This document shows, piece after piece, positions 1 to 7,815 of a DNA stretch of 12,399 nucleotides. Source of the stretch: an uncultured Tepidimonas sp. GTDB taxonomy: Bacteria > Pseudomonadota > Gammaproteobacteria > Burkholderiales > Burkholderiaceae_C. Below the pieces are notes generated by a model that worked only from the letters and a program-made list of their open reading frames with translations, did not search any database and was not told where the DNA came from. The stretch covers positions 1 to 12,399 of the forward strand of contig CALEDU010000217.1 in NCBI GenBank assembly GCA_937949455.1, in the 5' to 3' direction. Within the stretch, counting starts at the first letter, position 1; every line of letters begins with the position of its first letter. Made by a program: the position numbers and the translations under genes.

Positions 1-1
1 T

Positions 2-1288
2 TGGACCAACCTGGTCGAAAATGTCCGTGACCTGCTGCGGGAAACCGACAAGGTCCTCCCCTCCGAAGCGGGGGGGGGTGGCGGGCCCGGCGGGGCCGGG
101 GCGGGCGGAGGCTCATCCCCTGCGGCGGGCCCGGGGGGTGCCGCGCCGCCTGGCGCAGCCGTGCCGCTTGCGTCGCCTGGGGGCGGCGGTCCCGCCGCTG
201 GCGCAGCCAATGTGGGTGCCGTGCGCTACCGCGAAGCGGCATCGGTCATCGCCAACCCCGAATCGGGCTTGCTGTCTGTGCGGGCTACGCACCGCCAGCA
301 CTTGAAGGTGCGCGAATTTTTGGATCGCGTGTTGCGCCAGTCGGCACTTCAGGTTTTCATTGAAGCCACTGTCATCGAGGTTGAACTGTTCGATCAATAT
401 CAGCAAGGCATCAACTGGAGCTTGTTGCGCGACAATAATGCATTGCTGCGCTTTCGGCCATCGGAGATCTTACCAGGTGGGACGCCGTCGTCTGGTGTGG
501 TCCCAAGCGTGTTGACCTGGAGCCCGTCCCAATCGGGGGGCAGTTGGCGCATCGATGCCGTTGTGCGTTTGCTGGAATCTTTTGGCAACGCCCGGGTGCT
601 GTCCAGTCCACGCATCTCGGCGGTCAACAACCAACCTTCTATTTTGAAGGTGACCGAAGACATCGTTTATTTCCGCCTGAACTTTCAGTATCAGCCGCCC
701 CAGCAAGGTGCCCCCGCCCAGGTGAATGTCAGCTCCACGCCGAACACGGTCTCGGTCGGCTTGATCCTGAATGTCACTCCCCAAATCGCCGAGGGCGATG
801 AAGTCACCATGGTGCTGCGCCCAACGTTGACCACCATCAAAGACTATGTCAATGACCCGGCCATTCCCATCCTTTTGGCCCAGGCCCGACAGGTGGTGGA
901 CGTGGGTGAGGTGAGCAGTCGGATTCCCCAGATACAGACGCGAGAGATGGAGTCTATCGTCAAGGTACGCTCGGGCGAGGTGGTGGTTCTGGGCGGACTC
1001 ATGCGCGAAGAGAACCGAAATGCCACGGACCAGGTGCCGGGGGCCTCGCAATGGCCATGGATTGGCGAAGCCTTGCGCTATCGCCAGCGCCGCAGCAGCA
1101 AGAGCGAATTGGTCATCCTGTTGCGGCCCACGGTCGTGGCCTCGGGCTACGGCAGCGAGCACCTGAATAAGCTGCCGCGCAGCACACGCGAGCGCATACT
1201 GGGGCATTTGCCCGAAGGGCCTCTCAGCGGCGGCCTGCGCTGGCCTGGCCTTGGGGATTCGGCGGAGCCAGGGGGGCAGCGGCCATGA
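2..1288 (+). CDS. mshL: Type IV pilus (MSHA-type) secretin MshL, C-terminal part, 5' truncated by window edge
   Basis: This is the outer-membrane secretin pore through which the pilus fibre exits. The frame is open from base 2, giving 428 visible residues; the true start lies upstream. The visible N-terminal piece (WTNLVENVRDLLRE) is followed by a long Gly/Ala/Pro low-complexity linker (about nt 68-220). A ring-building (N3-type) segment then leads to the secretin core, starting at QVFIEATVIEVEL (nt 350 on). The family's C-terminal signature is present as VPGASQWPWIG (nt 1034 on), followed by a terminal strand, SELVILLRPTVV. A disordered tail ends the protein. The stop overlaps the next gene's start (ATGA, 1285-1288), so translation is probably coupled. 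The MshL name rests on the MSHA-like ATPase, platform and gene neighbourhood; PilQ or GspD are the related alternatives. An internal ATG at 161 is not the start, because the frame and recognisable sequence continue upstream of it. Confidence 0.88.
   Translation, partial: WTNLVENVRDLLRETDKVLPSEAGGGGGPGGAGAGGGSSPAAGPGGAAPPGAAVPLASPGGGGPAAGAANVGAVRYREAASVIANPESGLLSVRATHRQHLKVREFLDRVLRQSALQVFIEATVIEVELFDQYQQGINWSLLRDNNALLRFRPSEILPGGTPSSGVVPSVLTWSPSQSGGSWRIDAVVRLLESFGNARVLSSPRISAVNNQPSILKVTEDIVYFRLNFQYQPPQQGAPAQVNVSSTPNTVSVGLILNVTPQIAEGDEVTMVLRPTLTTIKDYVNDPAIPILLAQARQVVDVGEVSSRIPQIQTREMESIVKVRSGEVVVLGGLMREENRNATDQVPGASQWPWIGEALRYRQRRSSKSELVILLRPTVVASGYGSEHLNKLPRSTRERILGHLPEGPLSGGLRWPGLGDSAEPGGQRP
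70..108 (+). repeat. G-run cluster (G9 plus four further G-tracts) in the secretin linker
   Basis: A nine-base G run (70-78) is followed by G-tracts at 83-85, 92-95, 98-101 and 103-105. It encodes part of a poly-glycine linker of the secretin. The pattern fits a potential G-quadruplex on the coding strand and in the mRNA, and the G9 run could slip in replication. In the given sequence the frame is intact on both sides. Confidence 0.6.
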
Positions 1289-2610
1289 GCTTGCTGCTGG
1301 ATGCGTTGAACAAAGGCCGCGCAGCGGATTCGGGTGCTGGGGCCACGGCCAGTGCTGCGCCTGGCCCGATGCCGTCGGACACGCCGCTGGAGTTGTCGCT
1401 GGCACCGGATGAGCCGCCCCCGCCACCTGCATCGCCAGTGCCACCTGGGCCAGACCCTGTCTCCCTCAGCGCGGCCAACGGGCCCAAGCCTGCGGTGACG
1501 GATGCGATGACCCACGAGCGCCAGGCCCGCCGTTGGTGGCAGCGGCATTTCGGCGAACAGTCCCCCCGCGCAGGAGGGCTGCGCTGGCCGTTGATGGGGG
1601 CAGCGGTGCTGCTTGCCGTCGTGGGGGCAGCGGCATTGTGGTGGGTTGGCCAACAGGCGGGCTGGTCCACCGTGCTAGAACATCTGTCGGGTCTGGGGCA
1701 GCAGCCCTCGTCCGTAGGGGCCGCAGAGCCGAATTCTGCATTGCCAGCCTCTTCGGAAGGCCCGGCCGACCCCACAGCGTCTGCGTCCGCATCCGCCCTC
1801 AACGAGGAGGCTGCCACCTCAGCCGCCATCGCGCCTGCGCCTCCGGTGCCCAGCACGCCTGCCGTGAACCGGGGGCAGGAGACAGCGCCCGTGCCTTCGG
1901 CATCCCAGCGCCAGGACAGAAGCACTGCAGCGCGCCCCGCCGTGGGGGGGGCTCGCCCGCCTTCCCGGACGTCGGCCCCCGCAGAGCCACAGATGCGTGT
2001 TGAACGCGATCCACTGGACATCCTGCGCGAGCAAGCCGAAGCGGCATTTTCGGCGGCCCGTTGGGACGACGCTCAGCGTGCCTACCAAGCGTGGCTGGAG
2101 CGGCAACCCGACGATCCTGCCGCCCTGGCTGGCCTGGCGCTGGTGCTGCACCGACAGCAGCGCTGGCCTGAGGCTTGGCAAGCCTACCAGCGTGCCGTGC
2201 AGCGTTGGCCCGACCATCCCGCTTTGCGAAGCGGTGCTCTAGCGGTCCTCACCCGGCTGGACCCTGCATCAGCGGAGTCACGCCTGCGCGACTGGATAGC
2301 CGACAACCCCGGTGATGCGCTGGCACAGGCCGCTCTGGGCACCCTGCTGGCCCGACAGCAGCGCTGGACATTGGCGGTCGAGCCTTTGCAGCAAGCGGTG
2401 CGTCTTGTCCCTGGGGATGCCGTCTACCACTACAACCTCGCTCTCGTGCTAGAGCGCCTTAATCGTCTCGATTTGGCGCTGCAGCACTACCGGCGTAGCC
2501 TAGCGCTGGGCGACCCCGGCTTGCCCCAGGCGAGTATCGAACGCCACATCAGTGCCTTGGAGCGCAAATTGGCCCGCACGCAATATCCAGCAGACGAGCG
2601 GGTTCCATAA
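1285..2610 (+). CDS. Single-pass membrane TPR protein, MshN-like pilus biogenesis factor
   Basis: A 441-residue bitopic protein with most of its mass predicted in the periplasm. It opens with MSLLLDALNKG, a beginning shared by GspB/MshN-like accessory proteins. A proline-rich cytoplasmic stretch (about 20-75) follows, then one membrane helix (about 101-121, WPLMGAAVLLAVVGAAALWW). Next is a long Ala/Pro/Ser linker (about 125-235), then helical repeats of TPR type (about 245-425; for example the helices around AEAAFSAARWDDAQRAYQAW and YNLALVLERLNRLDLALQHY). TPR proteins in such clusters help secretin assembly or pilus stability; the exact role here is inferred. A good SD (AGGGGGG, 1270-1276) precedes the ATG, which overlaps the mshL stop. 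No MshM-type AAA ATPase lies between it and mshL. The position between secretin and ATPase supports an MshN role, but sequence identity to MshN cannot be judged here. Confidence 0.8.
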   Translation: MSLLLDALNKGRAADSGAGATASAAPGPMPSDTPLELSLAPDEPPPPPASPVPPGPDPVSLSAANGPKPAVTDAMTHERQARRWWQRHFGEQSPRAGGLRWPLMGAAVLLAVVGAAALWWVGQQAGWSTVLEHLSGLGQQPSSVGAAEPNSALPASSEGPADPTASASASALNEEAATSAAIAPAPPVPSTPAVNRGQETAPVPSASQRQDRSTAARPAVGGARPPSRTSAPAEPQMRVERDPLDILREQAEAAFSAARWDDAQRAYQAWLERQPDDPAALAGLALVLHRQQRWPEAWQAYQRAVQRWPDHPALRSGALAVLTRLDPASAESRLRDWIADNPGDALAQAALGTLLARQQRWTLAVEPLQQAVRLVPGDAVYHYNLALVLERLNRLDLALQHYRRSLALGDPGLPQASIERHISALERKLARTQYPADERVP

Positions 2611-2620
2611 TACCGTCTTC

Positions 2621-4366
2621 ATGAGTGCTGCAGTGACGAAAAACCCGCCGGTCGTGCCGCTTGGTGAGCGGTTGATACAGCTTGGTCTGATCACCGAAGA
2701 CCAGTTGCAAGTTGCGCTGATCGAGCAGCGCAACCGCCAGGCGCGCCTTGGTGAAGTCTTGGTACAACTGGGTTTTGTGACTGAGCAGGCGCTGCAGGAT
2801 TTGCTGGCTGAAACGCTCGGGAGCAAAGCGTTTGACTTCAGCGGGTTCGTTCCCGATGCGCGCGCGCTGCAGGTCGTTCCCAAATATCTGGCGCAAAGCC
2901 AGCAGGTTTTCCCGATCAGCTACGAGCCGGATGAAAAATCTCTGGTTCTTGCCAGTAATCGCCCCGGTAACCTGCTGGTGGTCGATCAATTGCGCGCCAG
3001 CATTGGGTCAGACCTCAACATCGAGTGGCGTCTGGCCAACGCGGCTGATGTCATTACGGCAATCGATCAGTACTATGGTTTTGATTTTTCGATCGAAGGC
3101 ATTCTAAAGGAGATCGAAACCGGCGAAATCGACATGTCCACGCTGGCTCGTGGCCAGGCGGGCTATAGCCATCCGGTCGTGCGACTGGTCGATATGTTGC
3201 TGGCCGATGCGGTCAACCGGGGTGCCTCCGACCTGCACTTTGAGCCAGAAGGAAGCATTCTTCGCGTGCGCTACCGTATCGACGGTGTGATGCGCCAAAT
3301 CCGGGCTGTGCACATCAAGTATTGGCCCGCCATGTTGGTGCGCTTCAAGCTGGTTTCGGGCATGAATATTGCCGAAAACCGCGCTCCTCAGGATGGCCGT
3401 TGCAATGTCACCGTATCCGGGCGCGTGGTTGACTTTCGTGTGGCCATCCATCCCACCATCCATGGCGAGAATCTGGTGCTGCGGGTTCTGGATGCCAAAA
3501 AGTCTATCGTTCCGTATGACCGGCTCGGCTTGTCGCCCCGGCAATACAACATTTTGAATCTCATGCTGGCGCGGCCCGAGGGCGTGATTTTGGTCACCGG
3601 TCCGACGGGATCGGGTAAAACCACCACGCTTTACTCGGTGCTCAACCATTTGAACCGGGAAGAGGTCAACATCATGACCATCGAGGATCCGGTGGAATAT
3701 CCCATGATGCGGATTCGGCAAACCTCGGTCTCCGATGGCACGAAGATCGACTTTGGCAGCGGCATTCGCTCGCTCATGCGGCAGGACCCCGATATCATTT
3801 TGGTGGGTGAAATACGCGACCCCGAGACGGCTGAAATGGCCATCCGTGCCGCCATGACTGGGCACCAGGTGTTTTCCACCTTGCACACCAACTCTGCGCT
3901 GCGCAGCTTTACCCGGCTGCGCAATTTGGGGGTCTCCGCGGATTTGATGGCAGGCCATATCAGCGGCGTCATTGCGCAGCGTTTGGTGCGACGTGTTTGT
4001 CAGTCGTGTCGCGAGCCGGTGGAACTCCACGAAGGCATGCCAGAATGGACATTGCTCGGGGCTCAGCACCAGGGCCGTACCATCTACCGTGCGCGGCGCG
4101 GCGGCTGTCCGTCGTGCAACCACACCGGTTATCGGGGGCGTATGGCGATCATGGAATTGCTGCGCGTAGACAGTGGCATGGATGAGTTGCTGGCGCGCGG
4201 GGCAACGCTGGGCGAGTTGACCAGTTACGCCAGACAGCACGGGTTTGAGCCACTGGCGCTCGATGGTCTGCGGCGTGTGCTCGAAGGCCTGACCACGATC
4301 GAAGAAGTCGGGCGCGTTGCCGACCTCACCGCCTTGCTCGACGAGGCATCTCTACCGGCTCACTGA
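2621..4366 (+). CDS. mshE: Pilus extension ATPase MshE with N-terminal MshEN (c-di-GMP-binding) domain
   Basis: A cytoplasmic hexameric GspE/PilB-family motor that drives pilin polymerisation. From ATG 2621 it has 581 residues. The N-terminus carries the two 24-residue MshEN motifs with the 5-residue spacer expected of the c-di-GMP receptor: residues 13-36 (PLGERLIQLG...ALIEQ) and 42-65 (RLGEVLVQLG...). Motor motifs are complete: Walker A GPTGSGKT (327-334), an acidic Asp-box region (about 351-360), Walker B DIILVGEIRD (391-400) and His box (about 415-422, HQVFSTLH). A tetracysteine zinc site is formed by C460, C463, C496 and C499. An in-frame GTG at 2552 would add 23 unlike-family residues inside the upstream gene, so ATG 2621 is preferred. 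Its SD is weak, suggesting coupling to the stop 10 bases upstream. The first residue of MshEN motif 1 is Pro where Arg is usual. Confidence 0.95.
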   Translation: MSAAVTKNPPVVPLGERLIQLGLITEDQLQVALIEQRNRQARLGEVLVQLGFVTEQALQDLLAETLGSKAFDFSGFVPDARALQVVPKYLAQSQQVFPISYEPDEKSLVLASNRPGNLLVVDQLRASIGSDLNIEWRLANAADVITAIDQYYGFDFSIEGILKEIETGEIDMSTLARGQAGYSHPVVRLVDMLLADAVNRGASDLHFEPEGSILRVRYRIDGVMRQIRAVHIKYWPAMLVRFKLVSGMNIAENRAPQDGRCNVTVSGRVVDFRVAIHPTIHGENLVLRVLDAKKSIVPYDRLGLSPRQYNILNLMLARPEGVILVTGPTGSGKTTTLYSVLNHLNREEVNIMTIEDPVEYPMMRIRQTSVSDGTKIDFGSGIRSLMRQDPDIILVGEIRDPETAEMAIRAAMTGHQVFSTLHTNSALRSFTRLRNLGVSADLMAGHISGVIAQRLVRRVCQSCREPVELHEGMPEWTLLGAQHQGRTIYRARRGGCPSCNHTGYRGRMAIMELLRVDSGMDELLARGATLGELTSYARQHGFEPLALDGLRRVLEGLTTIEEVGRVADLTALLDEASLPAH

Positions 4367-4381
4367 GGGGCAAGACTCACC

Positions 4382-5578
4382 ATGCCGTTTTATCGCTATC
4401 GCGGAGTCGATGCCGCAGGACGCGTGGTCGAGGGGGAGCTCGAAGCGCTCAATCTCATGGAATTGCGCAACCAGTTGGCGCAAGGGCAGATTACGCTGCT
4501 GAGCAGCCGGGTGAAGCGTCAGCGCAGCACCATGCGCAGCCAAAAGCTGACGCCGCAAGAAAAACTGGACCTGATGTATCACATGCAGATGCTGCTGCAA
4601 GCAGGGGTATCGGTCGTCGATGCGCTCGAAGATCTGCGCACCAGCGACAGCGTCAATCTGCGTCGGGTGGGCGGTGTGCTGCTGTCGCGCATCAATGCTG
4701 GCGAGAGTTTGGCACAGGCCATGCGTGCAGACCCGGACAACTTCGATCCGGTGGCCGTCAGCTTGGTGCACGCGGGGGAGAACACCGGTGCTTTGCCCGA
4801 GGTGCTGGAGCGAATCGTCCATTCCATGCGCTGGCAGATCGAGTTGACCGCACAGTTGAAAAAAGCCCTGGCATATCCGTCTTTCGTAGCCCTCACGGTC
4901 AGCGGTGTGGTGGTGTTCCTCATGGTGTATCTGGTGCCGCAGTTGGTCTCATTTATCCAGTCGACTGGGCAGGAACTGCCCGTGCACACCCGGCTTTTGA
5001 TCGCGGTGTCGGATGCTTTTGTGCATTACTGGTGGGCGATCCTGGGCACACCGCCCTTGTTGATCGGCCTGATCACATGGGCGGCGCGTCACAACCGCGT
5101 GCTGCGCCTGCGTTTGCAGGCTGCTTTGCTGAAAATGCCGCTGCTTGGTCCGCTGGTGCACAAAATCGTCGTGGCGCGTTTGTTGGACATTTTTGGCCTG
5201 ATGTACCGCAGCGGCGTGCCCATCATTCAGGGTCTGGATCATTGTATCGAGGTCACGCAAAATCTTGTTATTCAGGAGGCGACGACGCGCGTCAGAGACC
5301 GCATCGTCACCGGCACAGGCATTACCGATGCCTTTGCATCCGAGCCTATCTTCCCGTCGATTGCCATCCGCATGTTGCGGGTGGGTGAGATGACCGGTGC
5401 CATTGATCAAGCGTTGGACAATGTGACCCGTTTTTTCAACCGGGAGGTGCGCGATACAGTGGACCGTATTCAATCGCTGTTGGAGCCGATCATCACGGTC
5501 ATTCTGGGTCTGATCCTCGGCTGGATCATGCTGGCAGTGCTCGGCCCGATTTATGACACCCTTACCAAGATTGTTTGA
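4382..5578 (+). CDS. mshG: Inner-membrane pilus platform protein MshG (GspF/PilC family)
   Basis: The polytopic platform protein on which the ATPase acts to lift pilin subunits into the growing fibre. At 398 residues it has normal family length. It holds two homologous T2SSF helical domains: the first about residues 60-190, with QMLLQAGVSVVDALEDL and GENTGALPEVLERI, and the second about 262-390, with GLMYRSGVPIIQGLD and GEMTGAIDQALDNV. Predicted membrane helices lie at about 169-191, 216-235 and 370-390. The start follows the mshE stop by 15 bases, with a GAGGGG SD at 4365-4370, so it is co-transcribed with the ATPase. This ATPase-platform pairing is constant in type IV pilus and type II secretion loci. 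No anomalies were seen. Confidence 0.95.
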   Translation: MPFYRYRGVDAAGRVVEGELEALNLMELRNQLAQGQITLLSSRVKRQRSTMRSQKLTPQEKLDLMYHMQMLLQAGVSVVDALEDLRTSDSVNLRRVGGVLLSRINAGESLAQAMRADPDNFDPVAVSLVHAGENTGALPEVLERIVHSMRWQIELTAQLKKALAYPSFVALTVSGVVVFLMVYLVPQLVSFIQSTGQELPVHTRLLIAVSDAFVHYWWAILGTPPLLIGLITWAARHNRVLRLRLQAALLKMPLLGPLVHKIVVARLLDIFGLMYRSGVPIIQGLDHCIEVTQNLVIQEATTRVRDRIVTGTGITDAFASEPIFPSIAIRMLRVGEMTGAIDQALDNVTRFFNREVRDTVDRIQSLLEPIITVILGLILGWIMLAVLGPIYDTLTKIV

Positions 5579-5581
5579 GCC

Positions 5582-7090
5582 ATGGTTGGGACACGAGGCC
5601 GACTGCGGCCAGCGCAGCCCGTGCTGCTGATCACGCCCAAAGGGCAAACCTGGCTTCCAGCGCCGCCGGCGCATCCACGCCAATCGGTGGCCGTGGTCGT
5701 CGATGTGCTCGAAGAAAGCTGGCGTACAGTGCAAACGCCGGTGCTGCCTTTGCGTGATCGACAGGCTTTTTTGCAAACCCAAATGGCCCTGGAGGTCGCC
5801 TCCACCCCTTTGTGGGCCATGCAGGTGTCGAGCCATGTCCCCTGGCCCCGTGCGGTGAGCGCAGCGGTGTGTGTGATAGCCAGTCCTTTGGTCCAGCAAA
5901 GCTTGCAAGCGCTGCTGGAACAGCAGCGGCCTGTCCTCGGTGTTTGGCCGCTGACCGCACCCTTGCTGCGCCTGATGCGGCGCCACCTGCCCAACGACGG
6001 CGGCTACCATGTGGGCGTGTATCCGGCGGAGCATGGCAGTCGGGTGGTGGTGGTGCAGGGGCAGCAGCCACTCTACACGCGCCTCATTCCGGCTGACGCG
6101 CAAGGCTCGCTAGCGGCCGAACTGGCCGCCACGGTTCGTTTTCTTCAGGACCAGGGCACGGTGCCGCGCGGACAGCTCCTGCCAGTCCATCTGTTGGGTC
6201 GTCAGGACGACGGGCCATTGCCGCCGGAACCAGCGGCTCAGCCGTGGCAGGTGCATCCGGAGGCTGCCACGCCGATAGAAGTTTTGCTGGCCTGTGTGGG
6301 GCCGAGGCTGCCTTGGCAGCTTGCCACGGCCGAGCAGCGTCGCTACCACCTGGCGCGGCTGGCGCGCCAGGGTGCGCACGCGGCCTTGGGCTTGGCCAGC
6401 TTGGGTTTGCTTGGCGGGCTGGGTGCGCAGTGGCAATCCCTGGCCCAGGTACAGCAGCAACATGCGGCGCTGGGCAGCGAAATCCGCGCCACGCAGACCG
6501 CCATGCAAGCGCTGCAAGGGGAGCTGGATGCCACTGGCGTTCAGGTGGCGCCGCTGCGCCAGGCGCTGCAGTTGCCCCATCTGCGGCCAGGCATCGGCGA
6601 AGGCGATTCCGATGGGCTGCGGGCGATCGCCAGCACACAGCGCTGGCTGGCCGACGTCCCGCTGGAAATCGAGGTCAAACAATGGCAATGGCAGCGTGGG
6701 TCGGCTTGTACCCGCGCTGCCCAACGCATCGCCCAAGGGGAGCAAGGGGTGCCAGCTGCGGCACCGCCGCCGACAGGCGCGGCTGAGCCAGACCGCTCAC
6801 CGCCCGATTCGGTACAGTTCCAGATTGACCTGTCCCGTCTGGCGCGGCCTTCGGAGCGGGAGCGCTGGATCGAGCGGCTGGATCGCCGCCTCCAAGCCGA
6901 CCCCGACTGGGCTGTGATCGAGTCACCAATCGTGGCTCGGGGCACGCGCGCGTTGCGTGCTGGCGCAACTCAGGAACGGCAGGACGAGGACAGCGGCTCC
7001 TGGTGTTTGGCCCGGCGCGCCGACCAGATGCCGCCAGGACCGGTGTCAAGCGCTGACGCCCCCCCTGCACCAGAAGGGGCGCGACCATGA
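5582..7090 (+). CDS. MshI-like pilus assembly protein: actin-like cytoplasmic domain, one membrane helix, PilN-like periplasmic part
   Basis: A 502-residue protein matching the layout of MshI/GspL. A divergent actin-like (PilM-type) cytoplasmic region occupies about 1-245. One membrane helix spans about 265-281 (AHAALGLASLGLLGGLG). A coiled coil (about 282-327, QWQSLAQVQQQHAAL on) leads into a PilN-like ferredoxin-fold region (about 345-450), including WLADVPLEIEVKQWQW and VQFQIDLSRLA. A Pro/Ala-rich tail ends the protein. It would couple the cytoplasmic motor to the periplasmic alignment complex. I see no clear DxGxxxT-type phosphate loop, so nucleotide binding is doubtful. Family membership is inferred from topology and from the PilO/PilP-like genes after it. 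The start is 3 bases after the mshG stop with no good SD, suggesting re-initiation. The C-terminal ATGA overlaps the next gene. Confidence 0.78.
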   Translation: MVGTRGRLRPAQPVLLITPKGQTWLPAPPAHPRQSVAVVVDVLEESWRTVQTPVLPLRDRQAFLQTQMALEVASTPLWAMQVSSHVPWPRAVSAAVCVIASPLVQQSLQALLEQQRPVLGVWPLTAPLLRLMRRHLPNDGGYHVGVYPAEHGSRVVVVQGQQPLYTRLIPADAQGSLAAELAATVRFLQDQGTVPRGQLLPVHLLGRQDDGPLPPEPAAQPWQVHPEAATPIEVLLACVGPRLPWQLATAEQRRYHLARLARQGAHAALGLASLGLLGGLGAQWQSLAQVQQQHAALGSEIRATQTAMQALQGELDATGVQVAPLRQALQLPHLRPGIGEGDSDGLRAIASTQRWLADVPLEIEVKQWQWQRGSACTRAAQRIAQGEQGVPAAAPPPTGAAEPDRSPPDSVQFQIDLSRLARPSERERWIERLDRRLQADPDWAVIESPIVARGTRALRAGATQERQDEDSGSWCLARRADQMPPGPVSSADAPPAPEGARP

Positions 7091-7815
7091 TGGCCTCGCC
7101 CACATTGCGAGCGGCGCTGTGGGACGCCTTGCGGCCCCTGGTCTGGGGCTGGGGGGCGGTGCTGTCGATACTGGCATTGCTGTTGGCGGCGCTTTACTGG
7201 TGGGTTGGGCAGCAAACCCAGCAGTTGCAGGGTCTGCTCAGCCAACGCGACGCTGCGGTCGCACAGCTTGAACAAATTCGCCGCGATCACGACTTGGCGT
7301 TGCAACACCGGCAAATCTACGCCGTGTGGCTGCGCGAGGGGCTGATCAGCGATGAGCCGCTGGCAACTTGGCGCGCGCTGCAGATGCAAAAAATCCTCGA
7401 TTGGCTGGGCACCCAGGCCGAGTGGTTACAAAGCGGGATCCAATTGGAGCTGCAACCTGCGCAGCCCTGGACTGCGGCCCAAGAGCCTGGGCAGGAGCGC
7501 GCGCCGGCGGCGCAAGACGCGGCTGGCGAGGGGGCATCGGCCTTGCCGCCTCCCAGCGCCCAAATCCTGCGCATCTCCGGCCAGCGCATGCATGACATCG
7601 AGGCTTGGAGTGCAGTGCATGAAATCCAGCGCCTGCTGGGCAGCAGCGCTGCGCTGCAACGCTGCCTCTTCAAAACCGATCGCGGCCGCCGTGATGGCGC
7701 TGGAGGGGCATCATTGACCGACAGTGCTGTGCCTCAACTCGAATGGGAGTGTCAATGGACGCTGTTTCACATTCCGCGCACCCCCCTTGCGGCCGCGGCG
7801 GGTGGGCAGCCGTGA
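7087..7815 (+). CDS. MshJ-like (PilO/GspM-type) inner-membrane alignment protein
   Basis: A 242-residue bitopic protein with a short cytoplasmic N-terminus and one membrane helix at about 19-40 (VWGWGAVLSILALLLAALYW). A coiled coil follows (about 41-75, QQTQQLQGLLSQRDAAVAQL), then a small periplasmic domain interrupted by an Ala/Pro/Gln-rich insert (about 131-158). This is the shape of PilO/GspM proteins, which pair with PilN-like partners to align the platform with the secretin. Recognition is by topology and gene order rather than strong motifs. The SD GAAGGGG (7073-7079) suits ATG 7087; a second ATG follows at 7090. The start overlaps the upstream stop by 4 bases, and its 3' end overlaps the next gene by about 60 bases in another frame. 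Confidence 0.72.
   Translation: MMASPTLRAALWDALRPLVWGWGAVLSILALLLAALYWWVGQQTQQLQGLLSQRDAAVAQLEQIRRDHDLALQHRQIYAVWLREGLISDEPLATWRALQMQKILDWLGTQAEWLQSGIQLELQPAQPWTAAQEPGQERAPAAQDAAGEGASALPPPSAQILRISGQRMHDIEAWSAVHEIQRLLGSSAALQRCLFKTDRGRRDGAGGASLTDSAVPQLEWECQWTLFHIPRTPLAAAAGGQP
7745..7749 (+). promoter_or_regulatory. Shine-Dalgarno site for the MshK-like gene
   Basis: GGGAG lies 5 bases before ATG 7755 and would overlap the codons of the alternative ATG 7743. It therefore decides the start in favour of 7755. It sits inside the coding end of the preceding PilO-like gene. Confidence 0.55.

Noticed and set aside
470..1444. Long open frame on the minus strand across mshL and the TPR gene
   Set aside because: It lies opposite well-supported coding sequence; long antisense frames are usual in G+C-rich DNA, and its translation shows no recognisable domain.
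2552..2620. GTG 2552 as the mshE start
   Set aside because: It would add 23 residues unlike the family and lie inside the TPR gene; ATG 2621 places the MshEN motif at the normal distance from the N-terminus.
3104..4240. Long minus-strand open frame opposite mshE
   Set aside because: It mirrors the conserved ATPase codons and has a His/Gln-rich translation without domain features.
4949..6103. Long minus-strand open frame opposite mshG and the MshI-like gene
   Set aside because: Same reason: antisense shadow crossing two real genes, no RBS or domain.
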